The notes: generated by a model from the sequence alone, not told the origin. A stretch of 30,582 nt of DNA from Dissophora ornata (GCA_025201705.1 MU616948.1:1-30582); one strand, 5' to 3'; numbered from the stretch's first letter, positions 9,531 to 20,597 are shown. Program-made: numbers and translations.

Positions 9531-9632
9531 CATCCTTTGTTTTTTTTCAAAACAGCACAAAACACCTCTCCCTCCCTACTGTAAATCTGTCTCTTCATAC
9601 CCCAATCTCCAACTCAAACAACACACACACCA

Positions 9633-11100
9633 ATGTGTCTTTTGCTCTGGACCCTTCCACAAAACGACCACCCCCGCATCAAATTGTACGTTCGTCGCTG
9701 TCCATGATCTGTTTGCTTGCATACTTTCAGCCCTTTGTGTGTGCGTTTTCGTTTCTTGACTGACCTCAACGTCTCCCTCTCTCAAACACAGTGCATTTGC
9801 AAGCAATCGGGACGAATGTCTAGACCGCCCAACAGCTTACGCCAACTTTTGGGACACCCCCAAACCACTGCCAGACACGCAAAACAGCAACGGCGATGAT
9901 GATAACAATAGTAGTGATACCGACACTGGCAATGAACGCCATCCTGGAATCCTTTGCGGGGTCGACTGCAAACCCCCAAAAGCCAACCTTCGAAGCGACC
10001 AAGACCTGCCGGGGACCTGGGTCGGGATCACGACAGAGGGCGATCTCGTTGCTTTGACCGATTACCTCGAACCACCTTCTTATTATGATCGGAAAACACC
10101 AACACCACCAAAACCGTCAAGGGGACAGCTCTGCGGGGATTTCCTCGTTGCTATGACCCAGTGCGGCTCTGGTAAAGAACATGGCGCAGCCGAACAATGG
10201 ATCCGACGACATGCGGAAGCGTGGGACACCACCATGGAAGGGCTGAACCTGCTTGTCGTTCAGGGCGCAGGGGAGCAACAGTGTGTCGGAGCCAATCGCG
10301 AGGGATCGCAGCTTCTGGTCCTCCATAGCGGAACACATCACTCTCCCTGCTCGGATCAGTCAATGTGGACTCGGCTCTCTTCAAAGTGGAACAGGTTGAT
10401 TCACCCAGCCGAAAATGACCACATCCCACGGATAGCTCATAACGCCGTTGCTGGCCTCAGCAATTCTGTTTATTCGCGACCATGGAGAAGAGTCGAGATC
10501 GGCATGCATGCACTCGAGGGGCTCTTGAACAAGAGCCTGGAACGCTTTGGCCTCGGTCAGCGTGCTTCTTTGCAATCGTCCGGATCGGCTACAACATCCG
10601 CTGATAGCGACACGGTTCCTGCTGCACCCACTCACAATGACCCACCTACCGACGACAAGATTGTCTCTCTAGACGATGACTCCAAGGAATTCGCCTGGCT
10701 TGTGATCGAAATGCTGACCCTCCTCCGGATTAACACGAAGCCATATCCACCAAACATTCATTCCTTTGACAAATTCACCGCAGGGATCCGTGACCGAGTT
10801 TTCGTTCCTCGGACTGGCTTGGAACACCTCTCTCTGCCGCATCTGAAAGGCGAATACGGAACACGATCGAGCACTGTCGTTCTCTTTGGGCGGGACGGTC
10901 GCGCAGTCTTTGTGGAAAAGAACTGGTACACCCCACGGTCTCCTACCACGGGAGAGCGACGAGAGTATGAGGCCGACAGCCCCGAGGGGGTCATATGGTG
11001 GCAAGGACAGATAGGTCAGCCACGCGAAGAGTGGGTCCAGATCCAGGGACCTGAACTCGAAGTACTGTTCAAGAGTGTGCGAGACGCTGTCCCCTGTTAG
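9633..11100 (+). CDS. TANGO2 (NRDE) family protein
   Basis: Two exons, 9633-9685 and 9792-11100, with a 106-nt intron (GTACGT...CACAG), give 453 residues. Exon 1 codes MCLLLWTLPQNDHPRIK; the join creates KFAFASNRDECLDRPTA, the NRDE signature (Asn23-Glu26) with Cys2 at the N-terminus as in the whole family. GILCGVD, LPGTWVGITTEGDLVALTDY and SRGQLCGDFL follow in the family order, and the C-terminus holds STVVLFGRDGRAVFVEKNW. Acidic and Pro-rich inserts (about 45-65 and 195-220) make it longer than the human protein of about 276 residues. Family knowledge: TANGO2 is linked to Golgi organisation, mitochondria and haem or lipid handling; its exact activity is disputed. The large open frame that begins at 10054 starts on TTG and misses the diagnostic N-terminus. 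Confidence 0.92.
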
Positions 11101-11680
11101 ATAGTTTTCATACGCTCGTATACCCAATAGAGCGACACACATTATTGTAAATACAAGTATCATTTCAGTTACAACAAATGGTTTGTGCGCTCTGCCCTGC
11201 GAAGTATGTTCCGTACTTGATGGATCGGCATCACGGAAATTTACTTGCAGTTATTTTTGTATTGTCAGCGGAGCTCAGTAGACACTGCATCATCGATCAT
11301 CTGTCTTCCTCCAGGGTTGGCGTCGATTAAGAACCACTGACTTTATGATGTTTGCACAAAACAACGAGAAAGGGGTAATATGGCACACTGCCAGCGCTGG
11401 TGTTTATATTTGTAGACGATAGAATAGGGGCCATTCGCATGCATCACGCTGGACAAACATCGGCCAGGGGAAGACATCAGCCAGGGGAAGAGAGGGTCCG
11501 ACTGCAACAACGTCTTTACTCCCGCATCGGCCTTGGATAGCCATCCCCATCCGAGCCAAGTAACGCTTTCTCTCTCTTCTCACCATTCCCTCATCGAAAC
11601 CTCTATCCGCACTTGCATTTGCTACTACAATACGCTGCAACTAACCAGGCACAGATCTACAATCTACCAACACTCCTTCA
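11101..11680. other. Intergenic: promoter region of the MARVEL-type gene
   Basis: About 580 bp between two plus-strand genes with no coding frame of note. It contains a 17-bp tandem duplication at 11458-11491 and a pyrimidine-rich leader just before the ATG. Confidence 0.5.
11458..11491. repeat. 17-bp tandem duplication
   Basis: CATCGGCCAGGGGAAGA at 11458-11474 is followed directly by CATCAGCCAGGGGAAGA at 11475-11491, one mismatch. It lies about 200 bp before the ATG of the next gene. Confidence 0.85.
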
Positions 11681-14344
11681 ATGCTTAAAAAACTCGGTCT
11701 CCAGACAAAAGCCCTCGAACCTAATCCCTCCACTCGTCCCAGCACCAACGCTTCATCGTCATCCGCACCAACGTCTCCCTTTGCCCCAAGTAGCAACAGC
11801 AAACTGCTCACCATGGACAAAAAGAAGGCTCACCACAATAAAAAAGTCCTCCGAGCCGCTGCATCTAATGATTCCCTGGAGTCTGACTCGATAGCTCCAC
11901 AGCCGCATCTACCGAGCTCTGTTTATAGTCCAAATCCATTCCCTCTGGATCCAACGCAACCGGGTGGCGTTAGTCGCTTTAACGCGTTCCATGCACACCG
12001 CGAGCGTCAAACTCGAGAGGTCGAGACGATTGATATTGAGGTCGAGGAGACCAAGGGATTTGTGTCTGGCAAGAGTCGGCGGAGTATAGATGGGGGTCGT
12101 TTGGACCGTGCGCTGGATGACGACATGGAGTATGAGCTCGCTGCAAAGCCCAACCCTATCCAGAAACTTGGAGCGGGACTCAAGGGCGCTCTTGCAAAGT
12201 CAGGCTTGTCAAAGAACAGGGACAAGGAAACAGAGAATGAGCACAAGGAGGTCGATGCGGTTCTACAACATCAAATGCAGCAGCAGCGCGAACAGCAGCA
12301 GCGACTACGGGAAACAGACGTAGTACCAAAACCCGCTCGGGGCCGCGAGCGAGAAAAGCAGCGTCCTATGAGCGGACCCCTCTACTCAGACAGGATGAAC
12401 ACTGGGGATGGGCTCATATCACCCAGCAGCATCACTATGGACCAACGAGATCCCTATCTCGACCGTCGAAGGCGTCCTCAGTCTCTTTCTCCTTCCCCGC
12501 CTCTCGGACAAGATCGTCGGAACTCGGCTACATACTGGCCTGAGGGCCATCGCGCCATCCATTCTGAGCAAGCAAGGCCTTTTATAGAGTACCAGCCGCC
12601 ACCTCCTGTATCATCAACCCGCAGGTACGAGCAAAGACAGCAGCAACAACGCCAAACGCGACCACGCAGTCTGACGAGCGATTCAGATTACGGCGACGTC
12701 GCGCGGCATGGTCGAGACGTTCGGTACAGTTCTCGCGAACGACGCGAATCGGACAGGATGCGACGAGAGGTATTGAGCGGTGGTGTAGGAGGCGCACGAC
12801 GACATTCCGGACTAAATCACGTAACGAGTGCGGACTCTGTCGCCAGGACGTCATCCGAGTTTGGTGATGACGAAGACACCTCTTCACCTGGTGCAGTAGC
12901 GAACAGACAAACGCGCCAGCAGACGCCCGATCGACTTGGCAGAGCCAAAGAATGGATTGCAAAGAACAATAGCGTCGCTGCTCCAGCCCCGGTTGTTGAT
13001 CGGGAAGCTGCTCTGTCTTCTATTCCAGGGTCATTTCCTAGCAGACCTAGTCGTCGGCTCTCAATGGATTCTGAAGAGTATGGACTCATGACCCCGCCGC
13101 GTGGAAGCTATCTCAGCAGCGCTGGAGGCGGACACGAGTCGCGTGAGAGAATGGTGATGATGAACCAGATGAATATGCAGGACATACAGCGGAACCGTAG
13201 GGAAAGCGTGGACGATGATGGTCGTTACTGGAGCCGACAATTAGAGGGATACGAACACGATCGGTATCGCCAGACTAGAATGGAATATGAGTACGACTCA
13301 CATGGAAACTTTTATGGCCAAGTGCCAGAGACCACCGATGACGTGGATGATGATGAGGAGGCGGAGTCAACGCTGGCTCCTGGATCCGCTGTCGGCGGTG
13401 CGGATGCGGCCAAGAAGAAAGGAGGCGAGGTAGGCCCGCCTGCAATGACCTACACAAACGAGGAGGAGAACCAAATGGCGTCACCAAAAGTGCCAAACAA
13501 AAGGCGATTGGTTCTGCGGCTGATCAGCCTCTCCTCGAGTGTCCTTGTGCTGATTCTGTTGGTCGCAGCTGCACCGGTACGTAGTCGTATCCCTGCTTTC
13601 TATGTACATGAATATGAGCACTACTCTAACTCGACTCTTTCTGCTTTGAAATGTCAGGTATCACACTCATCCTCGCCATTCTCCAGTCAGATGGGACTCG
13701 CGTTCCACTATGTTGTGGCCATCCTCTCGGTGCTGGTCAGCTTCGCGTTTGTGTTCAACTACTTTAGTCGACGCTTGCGGCGGCAGGAGAAGATGAAGCG
13801 CTACATCCTGTTTGGGTTGGACATCCTGATGACGCTCGCATGGCTTATCGATGTCTTTGTATGCATATCCAAGTTCCCGTGCGCCGTCGGCGGTCAGCAT
13901 GGATGGTAAGTAGTTTTGAATGACACGCTGTTCCGTTGGCTGACCAGTCTGCATAAGCAAAACCTGATCATGCACCTCTGTATATGCCAATGTGCTAGGT
14001 GCGACATGTACAACTCAAGCGTTTTCCTGGGCATTATTGCGTTCCTGAGCTTCTTGGCGGCTTTCTTATGGGATATTTGGGGCTCGTTTGACCACTCCAA
14101 GTGGTTTGGGGACCGTCCATTCATTAAGCCTCCTCCACCGGGATACGACAAGAGAGCTATGGGGGCGCAAGGTGCAGGTCCTGGCTGGAGCGGAGGAAGG
14201 GCGCCTGGCGGGATGGGCCGAAGCGGGGGTCCGGGGGCATGGCCTGGGCAGATGCCAGGCCAGGCGCCGGGCCAGGCGCCGTGGCAGGGTGCTCCTGGAC
14301 AAGGCTACCCCAAGAAGCCAAAGAACAGCAAGGCGCTGTGGTGA
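11681..14344 (+). CDS. Large disordered protein with C-terminal four-helix MARVEL-like membrane domain
   Basis: Three exons, 11681-13576, 13658-13905 and 13999-14344, give 829 residues. Residues 1 to about 600 are low complexity and highly charged: Ser/Pro-rich, Gln-rich (QMQQQREQQQRLRE, EQRQQQQRQTR), with many Arg-rich RRxS sites suited to basophilic kinases. Four membrane segments follow at about 608-631, 645-668, 681-702 and 722-742. This size and spacing fit the MARVEL fold (tetraspan proteins of membrane apposition and vesicle traffic), or a fungal SUR7-like relative. The tail is Gly/Pro/Gln-rich (PGQMPGQAPGQAPWQGAPG) with a Lys-rich end. The long N-terminal part is expected in the cytosol. 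Intron 1 is 81 nt with no in-frame stop, so it can be misread as coding. The second join completes Trp715. Confidence 0.68.
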
Positions 14345-14530
14345 AGTCGTCGCATAGAAGTAAACAATAAATCCAAATAAAGGACGCACGGGACAAGACA
14401 GGGGTCCTCGCCACCACCACTACACCACCACCAAAGTGCTCTGGAAGGATCTCTCCTGTGCGATCTCTCTCTCTCGTTCTCATTCTTTCTTTCATCCCTC
14501 CCATCCCCACCTCCCCTGTCTCCGCATACC

Positions 14531-16544
14531 ATGGCTACCCAGGTCTCTGACGAAGTCGCTGCCAAGGCAAACGCCATCAAGGAGGAGGCCAACGTGCTCT
14601 TTGCAAGTACGGCATCCCTCTTCTCAAAGAAAAAATAACAACAATAATACAACCCATCAACAGCTCGATCCAACTCTGATTCTAATCCCTCTCACTTGCC
14701 TCTCTCTGCCTCTCCTCATTCCACAGACAAGAAGTACGAACAGGCCATCGAAAAGTACACCGAGGCTATCGACCTGAATCCCAACGTTGCGGCCTACTAT
14801 GCCAACCGTGCCTTCGCCCACACCAAACTCGAGGCCTATGGAGCCGCCATCTTGTACGTAGACCCTCTTATGATCTCGATTCCTCTCTGGAATCAAGGAA
14901 ATGACAAGCTGCCGTTACACCTGTTACTCATTCCCTCCTATGCAAACGCAACTGATCTACACTAGGGATGGTGACAAGGCCGTGGAGGTGGATCCAAAGT
15001 ACGCCAAAGGATACTACCGTCGTGGTGTGGGCAAGTACGCCCTCGCCCGCTACAAGGAGGCAGCAAAGGACTTCAGGGTCGTGGTCAAGATTGCACCCAA
15101 CGACAAGGATGCAAAGCTGAAGCTGGAGGACTGCGAGAAAACGGTGGCGAGACTGGCTTTCGAGAAGGCGATCGCCAGCAATGAGGTTGTCAAGAAAGTC
15201 TCGGACTCGATCGATACTCAGTCCATCATTGTCGAGGATTCATACGATGGCGTTAGGATTGACGACGGCAAGGTTACCAAGGAGTTTGTCGACGACATGA
15301 TTGAGCGGTTTGTTGCGCAGAAGAAGATCCACAGGCGATATGCTTATGAGGTATGCTCTACTCTCAAAATGAGGGACTGCTCCTGCTGTAGTCAAGAGAC
15401 ACAACTGACTCTTTTACCCCTGAACCACGAAACATCTGTAGATTATTCTTCAAGTCAGAAAGTACTTCATGGAACAGCCCTCGCTCGTCGACGTCGAAAT
15501 CCCAGACGACTGCAAGCTGACTATCTGTGGAGACGTCCACGGACAGTTCTACGACTTTGTCAACATCTTCAAGCTCAACGGACGACCTAGCGAGAAGCAT
15601 GCATATCTGTTCAACGGCGACTTTGTGGATCGTGGAACATTTTCGCTTGAGATCATCCTGACTTTGTTTGCCTACAAGTTGTTGTACCCCACCGGAATGT
15701 ACCTGACCCGTGGTAACCACGAGACTGACGACATGAACAAAGTCTACGGATTTGAAGATGAGGTCAAAGCCAAGTTCTCAGAGACGATGTTCAAGATCTT
15801 TTCGGAGACGTTCGCGACCCTGCCACTGGCACACTTGGTTCAAAAGAAGATCTTTGTCGTTCATGGTGGACTGAGCTCAAGAGACGATGTGACGCTAGAA
15901 GAGATTCGCAACATCGACCGCATCGGAAAGGGACAGCCTGGTCAAGGTGGATTGATGTCAGAATTGCTCTGGGCCGATCCTCAGCCTCAGCCAGGAAGAA
16001 GTCCCAGTGTCCGAGGAGTCGGACAGAGATTCGGACCTGATGTCACTGAAAACTTCTGCAAGATGAACAATATTGGTAAGATACTGGAAGAATGGAAGAG
16101 TCAGTCTACTGCACAAAGGGGTACTTTCAACCCTAATCAAACGGATGGCATGACGTGGGTACGAACTAATATGGCGCTCTTTTCGTTGTGGATAAATGTT
16201 CTAGATATGATTATTCGAAGCCACGAAGTAAAGCAACAGGGATATCACGTCGAACACAATGGCCGCTGTGTCACTATTTTCTCGGCGCCCAACTACTGGT
16301 AAGAGGCGACACAAACACTCGCAGGCTACCGCTTTAAATTTGCTATTACTACTGAAAGACTTTGACTGACGTTGTCGCTATCATTCCCATTGTTAAAAAC
16401 AGTGATTCGGTGGGCAACAAGGGAGCGTATATCAATGTGACGCCAGACAAGGACACGAAGCTCAAGCTGGACTATGTGCAGTTTGACGCAGTAGAACACC
16501 CAAAGACACAGCCATACTCGAACCGGTTCCGAGGAGGGTTCTGA
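14531..16544 (+). CDS. PPT1: Serine/threonine protein phosphatase 5 (TPR-PP2A family)
   Basis: Six exons: 14531-14606, 14727-14853, 14966-15350, 15442-16075, 16205-16298 and 16403-16544, giving 485 residues, close to the family's 499 or so. Residues 10-125 form three TPR units (ANAIKEEANVLFANKKYEQA; AYYANRAFAHTKL; KGYYRRGVGKYALARYKEAA). These bind the Hsp90 C-terminus and restrain the active site. The catalytic domain has all metallophosphatase signatures: GDVHGQ (Asp227, His229), GDFVDRG (Asp256, Asp259), RGNHET (Asn288, His289), then LLWADPQP, IIRSHEVK and GRCVTIFSAPNYC. It removes phosphate from Ser/Thr of Hsp90 clients and kinases, in cytosol and nucleus. Intron 4 (16076-16204) is 129 nt and stop-free, so it hides in a continuous frame, but its removal restores NNIDMIIRSHEV. 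The gene converges on the CBM48 gene. Confidence 0.96.
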
Positions 16545-16888
16545 ATCGAGATTTTCTTGATATTTACCGTCTTGGCACTCGTCCTGGCAACACGATACCT
16601 GCTCCACCTGACTCTGCTTCCCTCTTTCCCTGAGAAGCGCTTCGTATAAGAAGAAAGATCACAGGTGCAGAACAATGGATGGAGGAGAATCAAAGCTTTT
16701 AGACCTCAAGTAATAATAAAGAAAAATATCAATTGAGCCTTGCGCGTATTCCATCGTCTGGATAGCCCTTTGTCGATGAACGAACGTATAAATGTATAGA
16801 TAAATGTATGTATGTTTTGTTTGTATTGTTTTTGTTTTGTTTTCCGTAGATACGTAGATACTAAACTCTCTACGCGTTTGAACGCATT
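16545..16888. other. Convergent 3' intergenic region
   Basis: About 340 bp between the ends of the PP5 gene (plus) and the CBM48 gene (minus). AT-rich, with poly(A)-signal-like motifs and no coding sequence. Confidence 0.6.
16715..16720 (+). terminator. AATAAA polyadenylation signal of the PP5 gene
   Basis: AATAAA about 170 nt past the PP5 stop codon, within an A-rich run. Confidence 0.5.
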
Positions 16889-19625
16889 TTATGCGAGCAC
16901 CTCCTTAATCTTTTTCCAGAAGGACCTGCGCTTCTCGCTCTTATCCTTCTTCTGCTTGGACGCCGTGGCTCTTTCGGGCGATGCGACAGTCGGGGAGGTG
17001 GGAACTTTATCGGAGCTCTTTGTTGAGGCTGGCGTGGTAAGGGTTGCTGCAGAGAGGTCAACAGTAGGCTTGGCGTCGCCCTTCAAAACCGGGGGTAGTT
17101 CGCTCGATGGCGCCAAGGAAATAGGTTGATCCTGCAGCAGAACGATGCCACCATGTTTATCGCCCGCAAGGCTGACCATGCTAGCGTTCAGACTGCTGGG
17201 TTGTGTACCCGAAGTCGCGCTGCTGGCGTGGCTGTTCGTCAACGACGGTACTGGGTCTACGGATTCGTCCACCGCAGGCCTTGCATCTCCAGCGACAAGA
17301 ACCTCGGATGACGCCGTCGTTGCCGGGGGCACCACCACCACCTCGGGCAGCTGTTCGACAATAAAGCTCTCTCCCGTCTGGACAGGCCTGGTCGCGGTAG
17401 TGAGCGAATGAAGGCTATCAGAATCGACCTCGGGTCCTTCTGTGAAGATGATAGTGTCCTCCACGACTTCGATGCCATCGTCTCCTTGGATTGTGATCGT
17501 CGTCTCAGTCTCGCTCATCATCACGCCAGCAGCGGGGGCAAAGGCGATCTCCTCAGCCAGAGCAGGTGTCTCAGCACTGGAGGATGGCTCCTCTGTCTCG
17601 ACCGTTTCGATAACCTCGGTCACGGATTCTTGAAGTTCGCCAGAGACTGTATCCTGGACGGTCGTATTGATCGTCTCTCCCAGGAAGACGCCGTTTGCGT
17701 CCTCAATGACTACGTCCTCTGTGGTGCTGACGACAGTTTCGATCAGGATCCCCCCAACGGTGGCAGAGGTCTCATCCTTGACGATTTCTCCCTTAAAAAT
17801 GTTACCGTTCGAAGGAACTGTGATGTCTTTGTCAGCGACCGCGGTGGTCAGCTCATCATCTGCAGTCGATGCGACGGGGGCCTCGATGGCCTCAACAAAG
17901 TGCTCCGGCAACGTGACGGAATCGTTCACTTGAAAGGCGGGCGTGCCCCACAAGCCGCCCCCGAGTTCCCTGATGATCTTGTCGTCCTCGTCCTCGTCCT
18001 CCGTTTTGGAATCCTTCTTTGGCTCAGGCACACTCTCGACAATCACAGACGTATCCGAAACAAGGGTTTTCGACTGCGCCTCAGTCTTGGAGTCCTCCGC
18101 GGTCGTGACCTCGTCTTGCTCTGCATCTGCGGTAAAGTGCTCCGGTAAGTCGACAGAATCATTCACCGCAAAGTAGGGTGTACCCCACATTCCACCCCCC
18201 AACCGGCGGATAGTGACATCGTCGTCCTCTTCCGGGACTTCCGCTGGCGGCACAGAACCAGTAGCGGCAGGGCTACTAATGTCTACGTGGAGGACATTGT
18301 TAAGATTGCCGGCTTGATCCCTCTCCAACTCTTGATCTGGATCAGTAACCCAACTGCTCCCATCCAGGACAAACTTGAACAGTATCTTTTTCCTCGTCTT
18401 GCTCTCGTCTTGACCTTGATCTTGGTCGGCAATGTTGTCGAGCACGATATGAATCTCACCCTCGAATCGGGAGGTTTCGGGATTACGGGCCAGGGGCTCT
18501 GTGCGTTGCCAGGCATTGAACGTGCCTGTGACCTGGACGAGCTCTGGGGTCGATGTGGAGCCATTGGTATCGGAGGTGAAAGGGTATGAAAAGGCGACAA
18601 CGACGGTTCCTGGGGCAGTGGAAGTGGACTGACGGTACTGGAGTGACGACATGCTGGGATCGGTGCTGTGTCGATGTGATCGGGAGTGCGAATGAGAGTG
18701 TGAGTGTGAGTGTGAGTGTGAATGAGCGTGGGAATTGGAGTGAGAATGAGAATGAGGATGCGAGGATTGCTGTTGTTGTCGGAGATGGCGTTGGTTCCTG
18801 TTTTTCTGGTGCAAATGCGGGCACTTTGGTTTGACGAACTTAAAGGTGGGCGTTGGGTGGAGTGAGATCTTGATACATGTTGTTGCTGGAATAGAGGAAT
18901 CGGGACTGATCCGGTTAGAGCTCACACTGTTTGCGCCGCTGTCGGTCTGATGGTTACCGTTGCTGCTCTCTCGGGGCCTTTGTGATTTGAGGCTGAGGCT
19001 AGTCACAGAGGGCTTGTGTGAAAGGACCAGCGATGTGGAAGAGGACGACGCAGTAGGCGACGACGAAGGGGGTGGAGGGGGAGGAGCAGTCAACAGCTGC
19101 TGCTGTTCATTTGGGTCAACGGTTGTGAGCGAGAGCGGGAGATACGGGAGGATAGCCTCGAGTGTCTGGTGCGACTTTACGACAATGGCCGGGATGGGCA
19201 CGAAGATGGAGCAACTCACAAGCTGTCAGCGCAGACAGGTCACATGTAAGGAACACACACGGGTGCATGGGGTATACGGTATGGAAGGCGCCAGAATGGG
19301 GCGAGGACAGAAGCCACGCACAGGACAAACACGGGATCAATTGAGGCGCGCAAACGGTCGGTCCAAATATGGTAAGCAATGGCGAGAGCAGCCCAAACAG
19401 TGTCAGTGGCACCCAGGGCAGAGGCACCGTGCCAAGAGAAGGACAGGAAGACGGGAAGAAAAAAGAGCAAGAACAGGGGAGGTTAGTTCGGTGAACACAG
19501 TCTTGGTGCGTTGCATGGGGAGGGACAGAGGAGTCATCGAGTGATTCGAGAGCATATGCATGAATTGGGACTCGTACCTGAATGTTTCCTACATAGAGTA
19601 GGACCTGGATCTGTGTCGTAAGCAT
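16889..19625 (-). CDS. AMPK-type glycogen-binding (CBM48) protein with duplicated Gly-Trp motif
   Basis: Two exons, 19578-19625 and 16889-19222, give 793 residues. The long frame begins on GTG, preceded by an in-frame TGA, so a start upstream is needed; ATG at 19625 codes MLTTQIQVLLYVGNIQ, ends at a GTACGA donor, and joins in phase to LVSCSIFVPIPAIVVKS. The intron (355 nt) is long for this window. Residues 170-201 are a His-Ser repeat. Residues 222-330 form an AMPK1-type CBM48: ELVQVTGTFNAWQRTEPLARN, EGEIHIVL, ILFKFVLDGSSWVTDPD and NLNNVLHV, the pattern that binds glycogen-like glucans. Two copies of a 26-residue motif (GGGxWGTPxFxVNDSV...LPEHF) follow, then a long acidic part and a basic end (KKDKSEKRRSFWKKIKEVL). 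A shorter product from ATG 18652 would keep the CBM48. Likely a scaffold in carbohydrate metabolism; no catalytic domain is seen. Confidence 0.8.
17897..17974 (-). repeat. Protein repeat copy 2 in the CBM48 gene
   Basis: Codes IRELGGGLWGTPAFQVNDSV then TLPEHF, the second of two 26-residue copies of the same motif. The DNA has diverged mainly at third positions, which suggests selection on the protein. Confidence 0.85.
18134..18211 (-). repeat. Protein repeat copy 1 in the CBM48 gene
   Basis: Codes IRRLGGGMWGTPYFAVNDSV then DLPEHF. It is preceded by an acidic stretch (PEEDDDVT), as is copy 2 (EDEDEDDK), so the repeating unit includes an acidic lead-in. Confidence 0.85.
18668..18760 (-). repeat. 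His-Ser dipeptide repeat from a GAGTGN hexanucleotide tract
   Basis: GAGTGT/GAATGA-type units on the plus strand code alternating His and Ser for about 31 residues within the CBM48 gene. Such tracts expand and contract easily. Confidence 0.8.
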
Positions 19626-20552
19626 AACAACTCTGTTGGAAATGTGCAGTGAGATAACGACTGAACTGGGAAAAGTATCGGAGATGGCCCAAGCCGACGA
19701 ATGTTACAAAAAAAAATGCACAAGCGGGCACACGTGTGAGGAAGGATATGCAAGAGAAAAATGAAAAGGAACAAACCAAACGACGCAAATAAGGTATGAA
19801 TGGGCAATCAGGCCACGAAAATAGAACTTTTAGCCGTTGGCGCGGAAGAAAGCCGAGTCTCTTATGCGAGCAAATGAGTAGCTCAGGGCTGACGGACAGG
19901 GTCAAAACTCGCCAGTCAAAAATAAAACAAATCCTCAAGGAATCGTCTGTCAATCAACGCTGGCGTAGAGACGGATATCAAGGCCACCCCTGGACGGTGC
20001 AGTTAAAGCAGGAAAAAAATGATGTATCACTGAAGGTGGATCTTGAATGCTATCTACATGGACGGCCAATGGGAGATAATAGTGAACACACAAGATGCTC
20101 GAGAGATGATGGCCGATTTTTGCAAGTGCTCACTGTGCTGGAAACTAGAGATGGAAGGTGAGGCTCTGTTTTGACTGGCCAAGTACGACCAGGTGAGCAA
20201 GAAAGGTGTGTGCGGGTAGACAAGAAGCGGGTGTGAAAGTGAGCAGAAGAGAGGGAAGAAAGAAAAAAAGAGATGAGGAGGCGAGCAAGGGCCTGTAGAT
20301 AACAGAGTCGAGAAAAATGAGGAGTGAGGGCAGAGAATGGAGGGTGTAGCCCTATTTTTTTTCCTCCAATGTTGCTATCGCGTTGCGCACTAGACAGTGC
20401 CCTATCGGGTTCTCTATCGACAGCTGTGGGATGCAAGCGAGGGAGAATGGAGAGAGCCTTCACAACGGAGGGGTGTATCAAACGGGCACGGATGCATCCC
20501 ATCCTCAAGCCCCTTCCTTATCATATGCAACGAGCGCAGAAGCAGAGAGCAC

Positions 20553-20597
20553 AAAGAGACCAATGAGGCCAAATAGACCAAAGAGACCAAAGAGACC
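20553..20597. repeat. 9-bp tandem repeat, five copies
   Basis: AAAGAGACC units at 20553, 20562 (AATGAGGCC), 20571 (AAATAGACC), 20580 and 20589. The outer copies are exact and the middle two are diverged. Confidence 0.8.

Noticed and set aside
9301..9759. 152-codon plus-strand frame before the TANGO2 gene
   Set aside because: Runs through the TATA box, 5' UTR, exon 1 (other frame) and intron of TANGO2; no independent support.
17408..18148. 246-codon plus-strand frame antisense to the CBM48 gene
   Set aside because: Shadow of the acidic Glu/Asp/Thr-rich coding strand; no motif of its own.
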